This document shows positions 45,559 through 57,113 of a DNA stretch of 64,000 bases, piece after piece. This DNA is from Cymodocea nodosa. Its lineage: Eukaryota > Streptophyta > Magnoliopsida > Alismatales > Cymodoceaceae. The DNA lies in assembly GCA_036874045.1 (NCBI GenBank), contig CM072337.1, positions 3,844,001 through 3,908,000 on the forward strand, given 5' to 3'. A program made the position numbers and the translations under genes. Position 1 is the stretch's first letter. Each line of letters begins with the position of its first letter. A model generated the notes under the pieces. The model saw nothing but the letters and a program-made list of their open reading frames with translations, had not been told where the DNA came from and did no database searches.

Positions 45559-46899
45559 ATGTATATTTATAAGTTCTGCTAAAAGTAAATAAACAATTTT
45601 CACAAATTAGATATTAAACCCAATTTTTTCTTAACTGCAAGTGCACAGTGTCTATTATATTTGTGTGCAAGTACAGGTCGATCCCATAGAGATCGAGTAA
45701 GAATTAGGTACTATTTTGATTTTTATAACTAGAGTTTCATGTGTGTTAAATTACGCACTCTGTTGACTTACTGCTAACTCAACAGACTTAGTTTGTGGAG
45801 TTATAGTTAACTCAACGGACTATCTTTGTGGACTTAAGTTAACTCCATGAGCCTAACTAATAATTTCCAATTAAGTTTTTGCTATTCATAGAGGAATTCA
45901 GCCAACCATTGGGTGGTTCCATAGAATGTAAATAACATCAATTAAACTTTTAATGTTAGTTAATCTAAGATTTATCATTAATCAACACTAACATTTAAAT
46001 ATTTCAAATAGTAACCATTAAGATTTTTAGGTATTCTATATGAATCAATTTAAGTAATCAATAAAACTATTTTCTAAATCAAATAAATATGAAACATTCA
46101 CAATATTGATAATGATAACATTAATCACAATACAAAACAAACAATACACACATAAATGCTAACTACAAACATAGATAACTAGATTGTTTTTGGTATTTTT
46201 GTTTCGATATGTTCTTGAAGATGAATGAAAGGTGAAATGTAGAAATTCTTTATCGATAGTAAAAACTTTCATCACTACATGTGATGCGATTACACTATTG
46301 AAAACTTAATCACTTACAATCACGCCTCCTCTCCCTATAGAATCGCAAATCGAGACTTGTAAGTTGATCTCCTCTTCATTATACTGGCATCAACACGAAA
46401 CCAAGGTTAAAAACTTTACAATCTCTTAAGAGATGAGTCAGTGCTTGGTGAAAATGGCTTCCCTTCTTACAATGCGATCACTCATCATGATGGTTGTCAA
46501 TCACTGTGTTTGACTTAAAATCGACCTAACATCTAGAAAGTATTCTCACAAACCTTTGATGGTTGGTGATTGTGGTGGTGCTGTAGAGCTTCAGGGAATT
46601 TCTGATGCTTCCTACAGTTGGCACGGTTCTCCACTCTTTTCTTCATTTTTCTCTTCTTTTTATATTTCTTTTAGTAGTAATTGCCTCTACCTAAATGATT
46701 GGTTGGATTTCCTTCATTTGTATCAGTGATGGTGATTTCTTCTTCATTCCATGATTTAAATTCTGTGAGACGTGCAATCGTGGTTTTCCTTCGAATTTTC
46801 TATTTCCTGCAACTACTCACAATGGCATATTAGAAAATAACTGGTTCGTAGAGTTAGTGTAACTCAACAAACTTGATATATAATAATAATAATAATATA

Positions 46900-47085
46900 T
46901 CACGTGAAATAAAGAAATAACTTATAAGCTTATAACACTAACACAACGTGGTACCTTAGTGTGTAATCAAATAACTCAGCACGTATAGTTATGCTAACTT
47001 AACGAGTTAAACATGCGCAACTCATGTGACATAATAAAACATTTAAATTCAACATGTGCATAATGCCAACTTTACGATGTTAAAA
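46900..47085 (-). repeat. Copia-like U3 cassette inside an Athila LTR
   Basis: CTTAGTGTGTAATC, TAGTTATGCTAACTTAACG, AGTTAAACATGCGCA and CTCATGTGACATAATA follow, in the same order and strand, the U3 of the B LTR at about 43130-43320. The G1 and G2 Athila LTRs lack this stretch. Confidence 0.7.
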
Positions 47086-47202
47086 AGACTTTTCGGATAG
47101 TTATGAATTGTAAGTATCTAAAACTTATATGCGTTTCGGATACTTAACCTCTAACCTTCTAAAAGATAACTTAAATCATGTTTCTAGGTTACTGTATTGG
47201 AT

Positions 47203-48429
47203 TTGTTAACTTCTATTTGTTAAGTAGCACTAGAAAACTTGTTTGATTTGTTTTTATGCTTATATCAATAATTACTTTTAGAAGTAAACAAACAACCTTT
47301 CACACAAATTAGATATTAATTCCAATTTGTATTTTAACTGCAAGTGCATAGTGTATATTGTATTTGTGTTCAAGTACTGGTCGATCCCACAGAGATTGAG
47401 TAAGAATTGTGTACTGTTTTGATTTTAATATTGGAGTTTATATGTCTTCAATTAAGCACTTCGTTGAGCTACAGTTAATACAACAGACTTAGTTCATGGA
47501 GTTATGGCTAACTCAACTAACTGACCTCGTGGACTTAAGTTAACTCCATGAGCCTATCTTTCTAGTTAAATACTAGTATTTAGAAAGGAATTCGGCTAAC
47601 CATTGGGCGGTTTCACAGAATGTAAATAACATCAATTAAGCTCTTTAATGTTAGTTAATATTAGATTTATCATTAAGCAACACTAACATTCAGATATTTC
47701 AAACAGTAACTATTAAAATCTTTAAGTATCTGGAACGAATCAATTTCAGTAAACAATAAAACTATTTTCTATTTTCTAAATCAAACAAACATAAAACATT
47801 CACAATACTGACAATGATAACATTAATCACGATATAAAACAAACAATACAACACTTAAATGCTAAATGTAAACACAGATAATTTGTTATTTTTGGTATTT
47901 TTGTTTTGATATGTTCTTGAAGATGAATGAAAGGTGAAATGTAAAAATCTCTATTGACAGTAAAAACTTCTGTCACTACATGTAATGCAATTACACCACT
48001 GAAAACTTAATCACTTACAATCTTGCCTCCTCTCCTTATAGAATCGTGAATCAAGAATTGTAAGATGACTTCCTCTTCAACATACTGGCATCAACCTGAA
48101 ACCAAGGCTATAAGCTTTATGATCTCCTGAGATATAAGTCGGTGCTTGGTGAAAATGGCTTCCCTTCCCACGACGCTATCACTCCTCACAGTGGTTGTCA
48201 GTCACCATGTTTGGCTCGAAATCGACCTAACATCAGGAAAGTATCCTCACAGACCTCCAATGGTTGGTGATTATGGTGGTGGTGTGGAGCTTTAAGGAAC
48301 TTCCGATGCTTCCTACAGTTAGTGCGGTCCTCCACCTCCAACCGATCAATTAAGTAGAAGCAGCTTCTACTTAATTGATCGGTTGGATTTTCTTCATTCC
48401 TATCAATGATGGTGATTTCTTCTTCTTTC
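47203..48429 (-). repeat. Second Athila-type LTR fragment
   Basis: Minus strand, close to the G1 LTR over 22080-23330: R/U5 words, CTCCTCTCC near 48026 and the ACCTCC region near 48330. It is cut at 48430 by element G and lacks its U3. It contains the 51-bp palindrome. It may be the 3' LTR of element F. Confidence 0.75.
48337..48387. repeat. Perfect 51-bp palindrome
   Basis: Two 25-base arms, 48337-48361 and 48363-48387, pair without mismatch around a single central A. The right arm is ordinary LTR sequence (GATCGGTTGGA). The left arm is a reverse copy that replaces about 70 bases present in the G1 LTR. Confidence 0.95.
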
Positions 48430-50061
48430 TGTTGAGTATTTTGTTTTGATGATGTGTGCTGAATGAAAATAATCATATTTTCTCAATTACTATTGCTTGT
48501 GAAAAGAAATGAAAATCATCAATTAATACAGAAAAAGCTTATTGATATAAATACTTGTCTGTATTAGATCTAAAATTATACTAAGTTAATAACTAGTCAT
48601 TTCATTGCATTAATTTCTCATTTAACTAAACGTTAAGTTAACATGTGTTTTTATTGAAAGCATGATATGTTTTAAAGTTATATCTTCTGTATCATGAATA
48701 GTGCACGTTTAGACTACTCGTTAAGTTAGAGTGTTATTTGTATAGAGGTCACGTGAGAACTCGTTAAGTTAAAGGCTTAAAGGTTAAAATAGGTCACGTG
48801 AGAACTCGTTAAGTTAGTGAGTAAAAGAAGAGACGAACTCGTTAAGTTAGTGTTATACACATGGTGAAATTATAAGTTATGAATGTTATATTGTATCACG
48901 TGAGGTGCACATGTTTAACTCGTTAAGTTAGCATAACTTAATGCGTTGAGTTGCTATATTGAACACTAAGGCAACATGTTGGGTTAGCGTTATAAACTTA
49001 AGTTGTTATTTTTGCACGTGGTAAAATTCTTAATATAAAAACATTTGTATATCACTGGTTCGTTGAGTTATCGTAACACAACGGAGATGGTTCGTTGAAT
49101 TAGCATAACACCATAGACTTAGTTCGTTGAGTTAGCTACAGTACTTGTCACGTGAAATGGCACATGAGGAACTCGTTAAGTTAGAAACATTAAGTTATAT
49201 ACATACTTGTGTTACTCGTTTAGTTAACATTAAAGTAACGACTACTTATTACACTAATGAAAAATTTTGGACGAGAAAGTTTATTTTGCAGGAAATTTTT
49301 CAAAGATCCAAGACTGATGATTAAAGAAAATTCAAAATGTAAACGTCAGTCAGAACGTGTGTGTTTCGATGAAGGAAAAAGAAAATATGTGGAGAAGTGG
49401 AAAACTGGTAGTGATTAAACGTGTAGGATATGCATGAAATGAAGATACAATATAAAAGGCATAGAGTTCTCGTTGATCAAACTATCCTTGTACACAAAAT
49501 GAAAAATCCTTTCAAGGATCAAACTATCCTTGCACCCAAAATGAAAAATCTTTTCAAGGATCAAACTATCCCTACACAGAAAACGAAAAATCTTTTCAGG
49601 GGATCAAAAACACCTCTTCGAGGAAAAACTCTCAGGTGAAAGAAAGTTCAGTGAAGCATAAAAAGGTAAGATTTACGTCACTGAAGATTTGAAGTATCAA
49701 AAGAAAGCAAATTCGGTGAAGCATAAAAAGACAAGATATTCGTCACTAAAGAATTGCTGAAGAAGAAAGAAGAAGAAGAAGAAGAAAGATCTCAAACAGG
49801 GAGAAATGTTTTAAATTTTGTAAATTAGTTTTCTCTATTTGTAGTTATGAAATTGTATAGATGAAACATGATATCGATATATAATTGCATCTACAATTTC
49901 TAAGGAGAATTGAATTGTATATTGTAATTGAAACCTTGAATAAAAATGATTTTATGAAAACAGTGCCTCAACTTGTTTTTAAGTATTGCAGTTTCAATTA
50001 TAATCGGAAAAAGTTGAAAAACACAATTCACCCCCCTCTTGTATAGGCATACGATCTTACA
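48430..50061 (+). repeat. G 5' LTR (1632 bp)
   Basis: TGTTGAGTATTTTG to ACGATCTTACA. U3 has GTCACGTGAG words and CTCGTTAAGTTAG words like A, but not the Athila-like cassette. TATAAAAGG lies at 49451, followed by a 42-bp triplication. Confidence 0.88.
49475..49600 (+). repeat. 42-bp tandem repeat, three units
   Basis: Units start at 49475, 49517 and 49559 with GATCAAACTATCC and each contains AAAATCTTTTCAAG or a close variant. The LTRs of A and B have one unit at this place, just downstream of the TATA box. Confidence 0.9.
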
Positions 50062-50075
50062 AGTGGTATTAGAGC
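50062..50075 (+). other. G primer binding site
   Basis: AGTGGTATTAGAGC, initiator-Met type with one transition. Confidence 0.82.
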
Positions 50076-50262
50076 TTTGTTAATAATCTTTGATATAAAA
50101 TCGATACCAACTTATTTAATATCATTGCTTATTCTACCTTCCTTGTTTTTAAACAGAAATTAATATCTGAGCATACGTTTAACTTTCTTGATTTAAGGCT
50201 CAAGTTATTTTAAAGTTTTCAGACTGTTTAAAATCAAATAGTTTGAAAAACTAAGGTAAGAT

Positions 50263-52505
50263 GGCTACTAAAAATGGTAATTTTTCTTTATATGAAGGCC
50301 AAAATCTTAATTGTCCTCCTTTATTTGATGGAATACATTTTGAATATTGGAAATATAGGATGACTATTTTTCTTCAAGTATAGATCATAAGTTGTGGTTC
50401 ATGATTTCTAAACCATATACTCCGTTATCTACCCCTTATAATTCTTGGACAATTACTGAAAAAGAAAATGAAACTCTGAATGCTAAGGGCTTAAATATTT
50501 TATTTTGTGCATTGAGTTATGAACAGTTCAGTAAAGTGTCTGCATATAAATCTGCTTATGAGGTGTGGCATGCATTGGAAGTTTCACATGAAGGTACTTC
50601 TCAAGTTAAAGAGACTAAAATAAACATGTTGATTCATAAGTATGAACTCTTTAAGATGCATGAAGATGAAAGTATTTCTGAGATATTTTCCAGATTTCTT
50701 GATATCATAAACTCTTTAAAATGCTTAGGAAAGAATTTTGAATAGAAGGATTTGGTGAGGAAAATTCTCAGATCCCTAAGTTCTAAATGGTCTCAGAAAG
50801 TAATATCAATTGAGGAATCACAAGATTTAAATGTTTATACCATGAATGAACTTATAGGAAACTTAATAGCTTATGAAGTTCAATTAAATGAATCATTGAG
50901 TCACAACAAACTAAAAATAAAGAAAAAATAGCCTTTGAAATTAATTCAGATTCTGATATATCTATTGATTCTGACGATGATTTGATTTTGCTAACTAGGA
51001 AATTCAAAAAGGCATGGAAAGCTAGGAAACAGCAAAGGAACAAGAATGATAAACCCTCAATGTCAAAATCACTAAATGACAAGAATTCTTCATCCATAAA
51101 GTATGTTTGTTACAACTACAAGAAACCTAGACATCTTTCTCCAGATTGTACTATAAGGAAAAATGGAAAGTAAAGTAGGACAAATCAGAAGAAGACGACT
51201 TAGAAAACTTAGAAAAAGTTTTATAAGAAAAAGGCTTTGAAGGTCACTTGGGATGACACGTTTGAAGAGTCTGAATGTGAGGAACCATCATCAAAATCTT
51301 CACATTCAAAAGGAGAAAAAGAGTTAGAAGACGTTGCTTATGTGTGCTTCATGGCAGATGAGTCTAAGGTAACATCTGATCCTGAAAGTTTTTCAGATTT
51401 CAACTTTGATGAATTATTATGTGCTTATCATGCATTATTACAAAAACTTAAAGTTTGTAAACTGGAAAATAAGAATATTAGAAACTCTTTATCCATTGTG
51501 GAAGAAGAAAATTGTTTCCTATCTATTACTTTAGAAAAGTTTAAATGTGATAATGAAAATCATGCTAGAGATTTGAATAAATTTAGATTTAATGAATGTG
51601 TCTTGCATGAACAAATATAGAATACAAATGCTGAAAAATTAAAGATAGAATTTGAAAATGAAATGTTGAGAAACAATATAAATGAACTTGAATTAGAGAT
51701 AGATAAATTAAAACTGAGGGAGCTAGATTTAAATTCTACCATTGAGAAATGGAATTTAAGTCAAACTAAGTTAGATAAACTAACTAGTACCCCTACGGTG
51801 TCATATAAATTTGGCTTAGGATTTGATTATCCTGAATTTCAAGCCAATAAAGGATTTGTTAGTTGCAATTCAAGTAAATCTAAGACTAAAATTCCTTTTA
51901 TCATGAAACAAGCTAATAAATATGTAGAAGTAGGTACTCCAAGGGATGAATCATGTAGTAATAATATAAATCAATGTGATTTGTCAAAATGTACTTCTAA
52001 CATGATTATAAATGTTTCTAAAAATCTTGTTTCTGGTTTTGGAAATTCAATTACTAATGTTTCTAAAATTTCAAACAATTGTAGTAAATTGGAAATTCAG
52101 AAACCCGAGCATGTAATTCAAAACACTAGTGTTAGACCAATTACTCATTCTACATGTTCTTTATCTGAAAATATATGTGTAGAAAAAGATTTTGTATGTA
52201 CTGAAAATTCAAATAAAAGTACAAAATCTTAGTATGAACTTACTGAATTATATGAGCATGACCAAAATAAATTAACATCTTATAAAAATCGGTTTGGTCT
52301 TGATTATACTACACCTGAAAACAAAAAGAATGATTATAAAAGCAATAATGCTATAAGTAAGTATGATGTTAAAAATAAGTCTATAGTACTTACAACTATT
52401 AAGAATGTAAATGATAATGTTAAATTATTTTTAAACAAAAAGAAGAAATATGCGTTTAATGAACTTGGTCCTCAACAACATTGGGTACCAAGAAAAAGTT
52501 TTTCT
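50263..52505 (+). pseudogene. G gag with coiled-coil extension (fossil)
   Basis: Parallel to A and B: FMISKPYTPLSTPYNSW, LNAKGLNILFCALSYEQF, KETKINMLIHKYELFKM, a decayed knuckle near 51108-51150, the acidic Ser/Glu stretch, the coiled coil (INELELEIDKLKLREL) and the end QQHWVPRK. More broken than B. Confidence 0.86.
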
Positions 52506-52522
52506 TAATTTGTTTTGTAGGA

Positions 52523-52755
52523 GGAAACAACATCAAAATGGATTTTGGATAGTGGAGCGTCAAGTCACATGACCGGACCGAAAAGTCTACTACAAAATCT
52601 TACAAATACCATAAATGGAAGTGTAACATTTGGAAACAAAAGCAAGGATAAAATCATAGGTATGGGTAATGTTCAAATAACTTCGACTTGTGCTATTTCG
52701 AATGTACTATATGTAGAAAACTTAGGATTTAAATTTTCTGAGTGTTATAAAACTA
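52523..52755 (+). pseudogene. G protease start (fossil)
   Basis: WILDSGASSHMTGPKSLLQN carries the copia protease active site. The copia sequence stops at about 52755, where F sequence begins. Confidence 0.82.
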
Positions 52756-53514
52756 GTAAAATTCAGCAAAAACATAAAAAACATAAAATTGTGAAACTGT
52801 TAAACTCATAAAATTCAGCAAAAACATAAAATACTATATCTAGATTTGTATTAATAGTAAAATTTTGTAGCATCTTATATAAGATTATAACATTCAAGTA
52901 GTTACAGTGCTTAAAAATTTGACAGTCTCAATTATCGGATAGTTACAGTAGATTCATAAAAAATTTTCAATTTCCATAGAACTTTTGTAGCACCATTCAA
53001 ATTCCTCTAATTAACAAAATTACTTGGCTTTTAATCAAATACAGTAATTGTTAGCAGGCATGACTATTGTTTCGTTGACTTAGCACCTAATTCAACGAAC
53101 TTAATTCGTTGAGTTAATGAATAACTCCACGAATTGAGTTTAAATGTAAATTCAGGATAAGTAATTAATTACATACCTTGTTCTTTTGTATCTCCTTCAA
53201 TATCTTCCAATTTTTGATTCTAAACAACTTTTCATTCACAAATAAAAGTAGAATATATAACAAAATACCAACTTAACAACAAAACATAAATTGTTAATTC
53301 AGTGTCTTGTGTAGAACCAGGCTCCTATGCCTTTGGTGGTTCACAAGCAAGCTAGTTGGTTTCCTAGAACAGATACCAACAAACTGGATTGATATTTTAT
53401 TTTTTTTCTTTTCTTTTTCTTTCTATAAAATAAAACAAAAACTAAAATTTTTCTTTCTTTTCAAAAAAATAAATGCAGATTACACACAACATTAAAAGCA
53501 TAGAATCACAGTTT
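52756..53514 (-). other. F 3' noncoding region
   Basis: Counterpart of G2 15226-15970, including the reverse of ATAGGAGCCTGG at 53320-53331. At 53071-53140 it has a set of TTCGTTGAGTTA/TAACTCCACGAA words that G2 lacks at this place. No coding sequence. Confidence 0.72.
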
Positions 53515-54646
53515 AAGAACATGATTGAAAAGTAGTAACAAATGGAATAAACGTGTCAGTCCAAGCAAACTTTTAGGCATAAATCTTCTTGCTATTAATT
53601 CAGTTTTAATGTAGTCTGTTTTCCTTTTTAACTTGTAAACTTGCAGTATGTTATCAATACTAAATATAAGTGTATTTCCATTAATGAAATGAAATGCAGA
53701 AAGGGATCCTCTTCTGTTCCAAGATAATGTAGCTGTTTCTATTTCTACATCTATTTCAATATATTCCTCTTCCCACTTCCATTCATTTAGGTCTTTTATA
53801 ATCTATATTTTAAATTTCATCAATTCATCCCACCATCTTATCAGACAGAAAGTAAGATCATTATATTCAGTATACCACATTCCTAATTGAATTTTATCAT
53901 ATTTTGCAGATGGTGGTCTATATCACTCGGTATAGGTAATATTTCTATAAAGTCATCATCATAATTGTCTATGCTTACTATGTATAAATCAAATCTAAAT
54001 GCAATTGATATATTTGACACTAAATATATATATCCATCAAGTATGACATGTATGTTGTTAATTAATACTTTCTGTCCTAGATATATCATAGTATTTTTAA
54101 TCCAAGATCTATTCAAAAAATTATGCACACTTAAGCATATATCTTCATCCCAATTTCCAGTTGGTCTCAAGTAATACAATTTTTCAGAAATGGTCGAATT
54201 TTTATCAGAAAATGTTAAAGCTGACCCACAATTTTCAATTGGTACTTCAAATCTATTAGGCCTTCCTATATTCCATTCTTCTCAAGTGATAGGATTCTAA
54301 TCAAAATATCGAGTAATAGAATTGCATACCTTAGTTTGGTTTTGTAAATAATTAATCCTTCATCTATCCTTATAATATGATCTATTCCTTCTAATGTATT
54401 GGGTGGAATTCCAACATTTTCTTCCATATTCAGATATTCATAGTTGATTGAACTGCGATTAAATGACTCCTATAAAAATCCATCTCTAATCTTAGTCATT
54501 TTTGTAGCTTGTAGTCTATGAAAATATTTTTCTCTGACATAGTCTTTAATTTCTTTTGATACACAACACAATTTGCACAGATCTTCAGTTGATAGGTTAC
54601 TCAGTACTTCCCTCAATGCATCCAATGGTAATTTCATCAATTCCAT
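53515..54646 (-). pseudogene. F copy of the captured F-box gene (fossil)
   Basis: The minus-strand ATG at 54646 gives MELMKLPLDALREVLSNLST, then LCKLCCVSKEIKDYV, the same F-box as G2. FBA-like blocks follow: VILDGYIYLVSNIS, IVSIDNYDDDFIEILP, then a W-rich end. Upstream the AG of the splice-acceptor-like sequence and the hairpin words (54715-54742) are kept. Presence in two diverged copies shows that the capture predates both. Broken. Confidence 0.78.
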
Positions 54647-54772
54647 CTGTTGTGATTCTATATAACATAAACAAAAATTTAACAAAGACAAAATTAACAT
54701 AGCTACTTACTTACCCTCGTGGAGTTAGATCATAACTCAACGGATATACATAGTTGCTTTAGTTATACTACT

Positions 54773-56030
54773 TCATTTAGCTTCCCTCCCATAGGAGGTA
54801 TCAATTTCATTAATAGTTCTATTGACAGGGTTAGGTACTGCTTGCATTAGCAATCCTCCCATAGGTCTAAGTTCTATTGATTCCTTCTATCTAGGGGGTA
54901 TATTTTTATTCATATTTTGATTTTGAATGGCAGCATTTCCAAATATAAGATCTAGATGATTGTTTAATTATTGAATTGTCTTTTCTAACTTCTCTATTCT
55001 AGATCCTTATTCAATTAATGCTTCATAACTTATATTTTTGTCATTTATATTTTCTCCTCCCTGGAAATTGTTATTTCTCCAAGATAGATTCGGGTGGTTT
55101 CTCCAATTAGGGTTATAAGAATTTCCAAAGTTATCTTTCTAGTTTCTAGCATAAATAATATCTAAATCATTAATGTTTGTATTCTTTTTTGCTAGCTTTT
55201 GATTTAATGATAACTCTTCTATTTTCTTTGTTAACTCAGTTAATTTAACTTCAAGCATAGTGCTTGAATCTATTTCATGCATTCCCCTTGGAAATATTCT
55301 TTTATCTATAATAGTTTCAACCGAGTTTTCCCACTGTGTAGTTTTTTTTGCAAAGTTTTCTAAGTATGCCCATGCTTCCTCACTACATAGTTTTAAAAAT
55401 GCATTCTGACAAGTAGATTCTAATAAAGATTTCATTGAAACATCTATGCCTTCATAAATTATACCTATTAATTATGCTTTACTCATTGCATGATGTGGAC
55501 ATTGAGTTAGTAAATCTTTAAATCTTTCAAAATATTTCCAAAATGATTCTCCATGTTTTTGGCTACACATCAATATTTCCTTCTTCTTTTTTAATCATTT
55601 GATGTGTTGGATAATTTTTTTCCAGAAAAACAAAGCAAAATTCAGTCCATGCAGAAATTGAATCTGATGATAGAGTATATAACAATCTCTTAGTTGTGTC
55701 TTTTAAAGCAAAAGGAATATATCTAAGTTTAATAGCATCAATACTCATATTCGGCATTTTCATCATTTGACAAACTTCGTTAAATTCTCTAGGGAAATAA
55801 TAGGCATCTTCTCTTTCTAATCCATGAAAGTGTGGCAATTGACTAATATCATTAGATTTCAGTTCAAACATATCTCCCTCAAAGTTTGGCAATCGAATAC
55901 ATGAAGGTTCATCAACTAATTCAGGATACAGAATTTCTCCTAATGGTTTTTCTACTAGAGTAGTCATATCTTCATTCTCTTTTAAAGAAAGGTTAGCTAC
56001 ACCCCTAAGGATTTCGTTAAAGTCCTATTC
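54773..56030 (-). pseudogene. F copy of the displaced gag capsid domain (fossil)
   Basis: CIRLPNFEGDMFELKS, ISQLPHFHGLEREDAYYFPR, VCQMMKMPNMSIDAIKLRYI, WTEFCFVFLEKNYPTHQ, SEEAWAYLENFAKKTTQWE and GMHEIDSSTMLEVKL, the Athila gag series. It lies between ORF X and the F-box ORF as in G2. Broken. Confidence 0.8.
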
Positions 56031-57113
56031 AGAAAATATTTCAGTATGCCTCTATGTTGAATAATCCTGTATAGGTGTTCTTACTAATCATTTAGTACTA
56101 GGAGAATGAATCCATATCCTCATAAACTCTTAACATAAAGTAAAATAGCAAAAGATTAATTACATTCCAGTCTAATGCTTTGTTTCTAGTAAATAGTTGT
56201 TGACGGATGAAGTTGAATCAGCTACTTCTCCTTCCAGTTCCCCAACGAATTTTCTTTTCTTTCTCAAGTACTGGTAACTCATAAATAACATTCTGTTCTA
56301 TATTTATAAGGCACGTCCATAAGGCAAAAGAATCTCGTTGTAAGAATGTGTCTTGTAACGTGCAGTATAGTTCCTATTTTTATGGATACGTGTTCCACTT
56401 CTAATTTCAAATTTCAGTAACCACTGAACCCATGAAGTTTCGTTCGTGGCTCAAAGAATAAACATTCAACTTAATCCACAAACTAACCTCGTTAAGTTAT
56501 AGTTAACTCAACAGACTAACTTCGTCGCTTATTTGCTAACTCCACGGACTAACTTTGTTGAGTTACTGATAACTCTACGGAGTGACCTTATATTTTATTA
56601 TTGACCTCGTGGAGTTAAGGATAACTCAATGGACTTACTTTGTTGAGTTAACACTTAGCAAATTTCTAAAACTTACTCCTCGTATTAACTTTTATATATT
56701 TTTTTTTCTCTTGCATTTTGTCAACTTAAATAAAGTTAAATACATGTCATTAATGCAGTTTCTAATTTAAACTCTATAAATCTGAACATTATATGCATAT
56801 TTAACTTACAGTTCACTTCCTATTGTGTAGAATTTACATTTTACTTTTCAGCATGTAGATATTTTCTAGCATTAACCAATTATCATGCATTTAATCATGT
56901 GATTCATAAAATTTGTAAACCTTTTAAACAATCTTGCACATTGTTCAAACAATTATATAATATTCAATACAGTTCATCAATTCTATCATTCATTCTTAAA
57001 CATGAATTCAAAAACATCTGAAAAACATTCATTTATATAAATATTGTTTTACAGTGCAATCAATCAGATATTTTTCTTTTTCAATACAATTATAAGTAGA
57101 CAAACAATACATT
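56031..57113 (-). other. F spacer between ORF X and capsid ORF
   Basis: Noncoding. A hairpin word array at about 56460-56660 has at least five CGTGGAGTTA/TAACTCAACGG-type words. The intron-like end (TAG with branch-like ACTAAATG) lies at about 56057-56095. Confidence 0.65.

Larger units (their letters stand above)
44178..47190 (-). repeat. Athila-type LTR, interrupted by a solo copia LTR, with mosaic U3
   Basis: Minus strand. The LTR end piece 44178-44229 continues at 45564 after the solo LTR, then follows the G1 LTR (22140-23430). It includes the primer-distal R/U5 region, the stretch with CTCCTCTCCCTATAGAATCG near 46326, and the inverted words at 45750-45850. At about 46900 the U3 switches to copia-like sequence for some 185 bases, then returns to Athila-like words until about 47190. 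Confidence 0.72.
48430..52755 (+). mobile_element. G: truncated SIRE-type Ty1/copia element
   Basis: Plus strand with a complete 5' LTR, primer site, gag with coiled-coil extension and the start of the protease. It then meets the 3' noncoding region of F. It has no integrase, RT, third ORF or 3' LTR. It stands in opposite orientation inside Athila material, just as A stands inside B. Broken. Confidence 0.85.
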
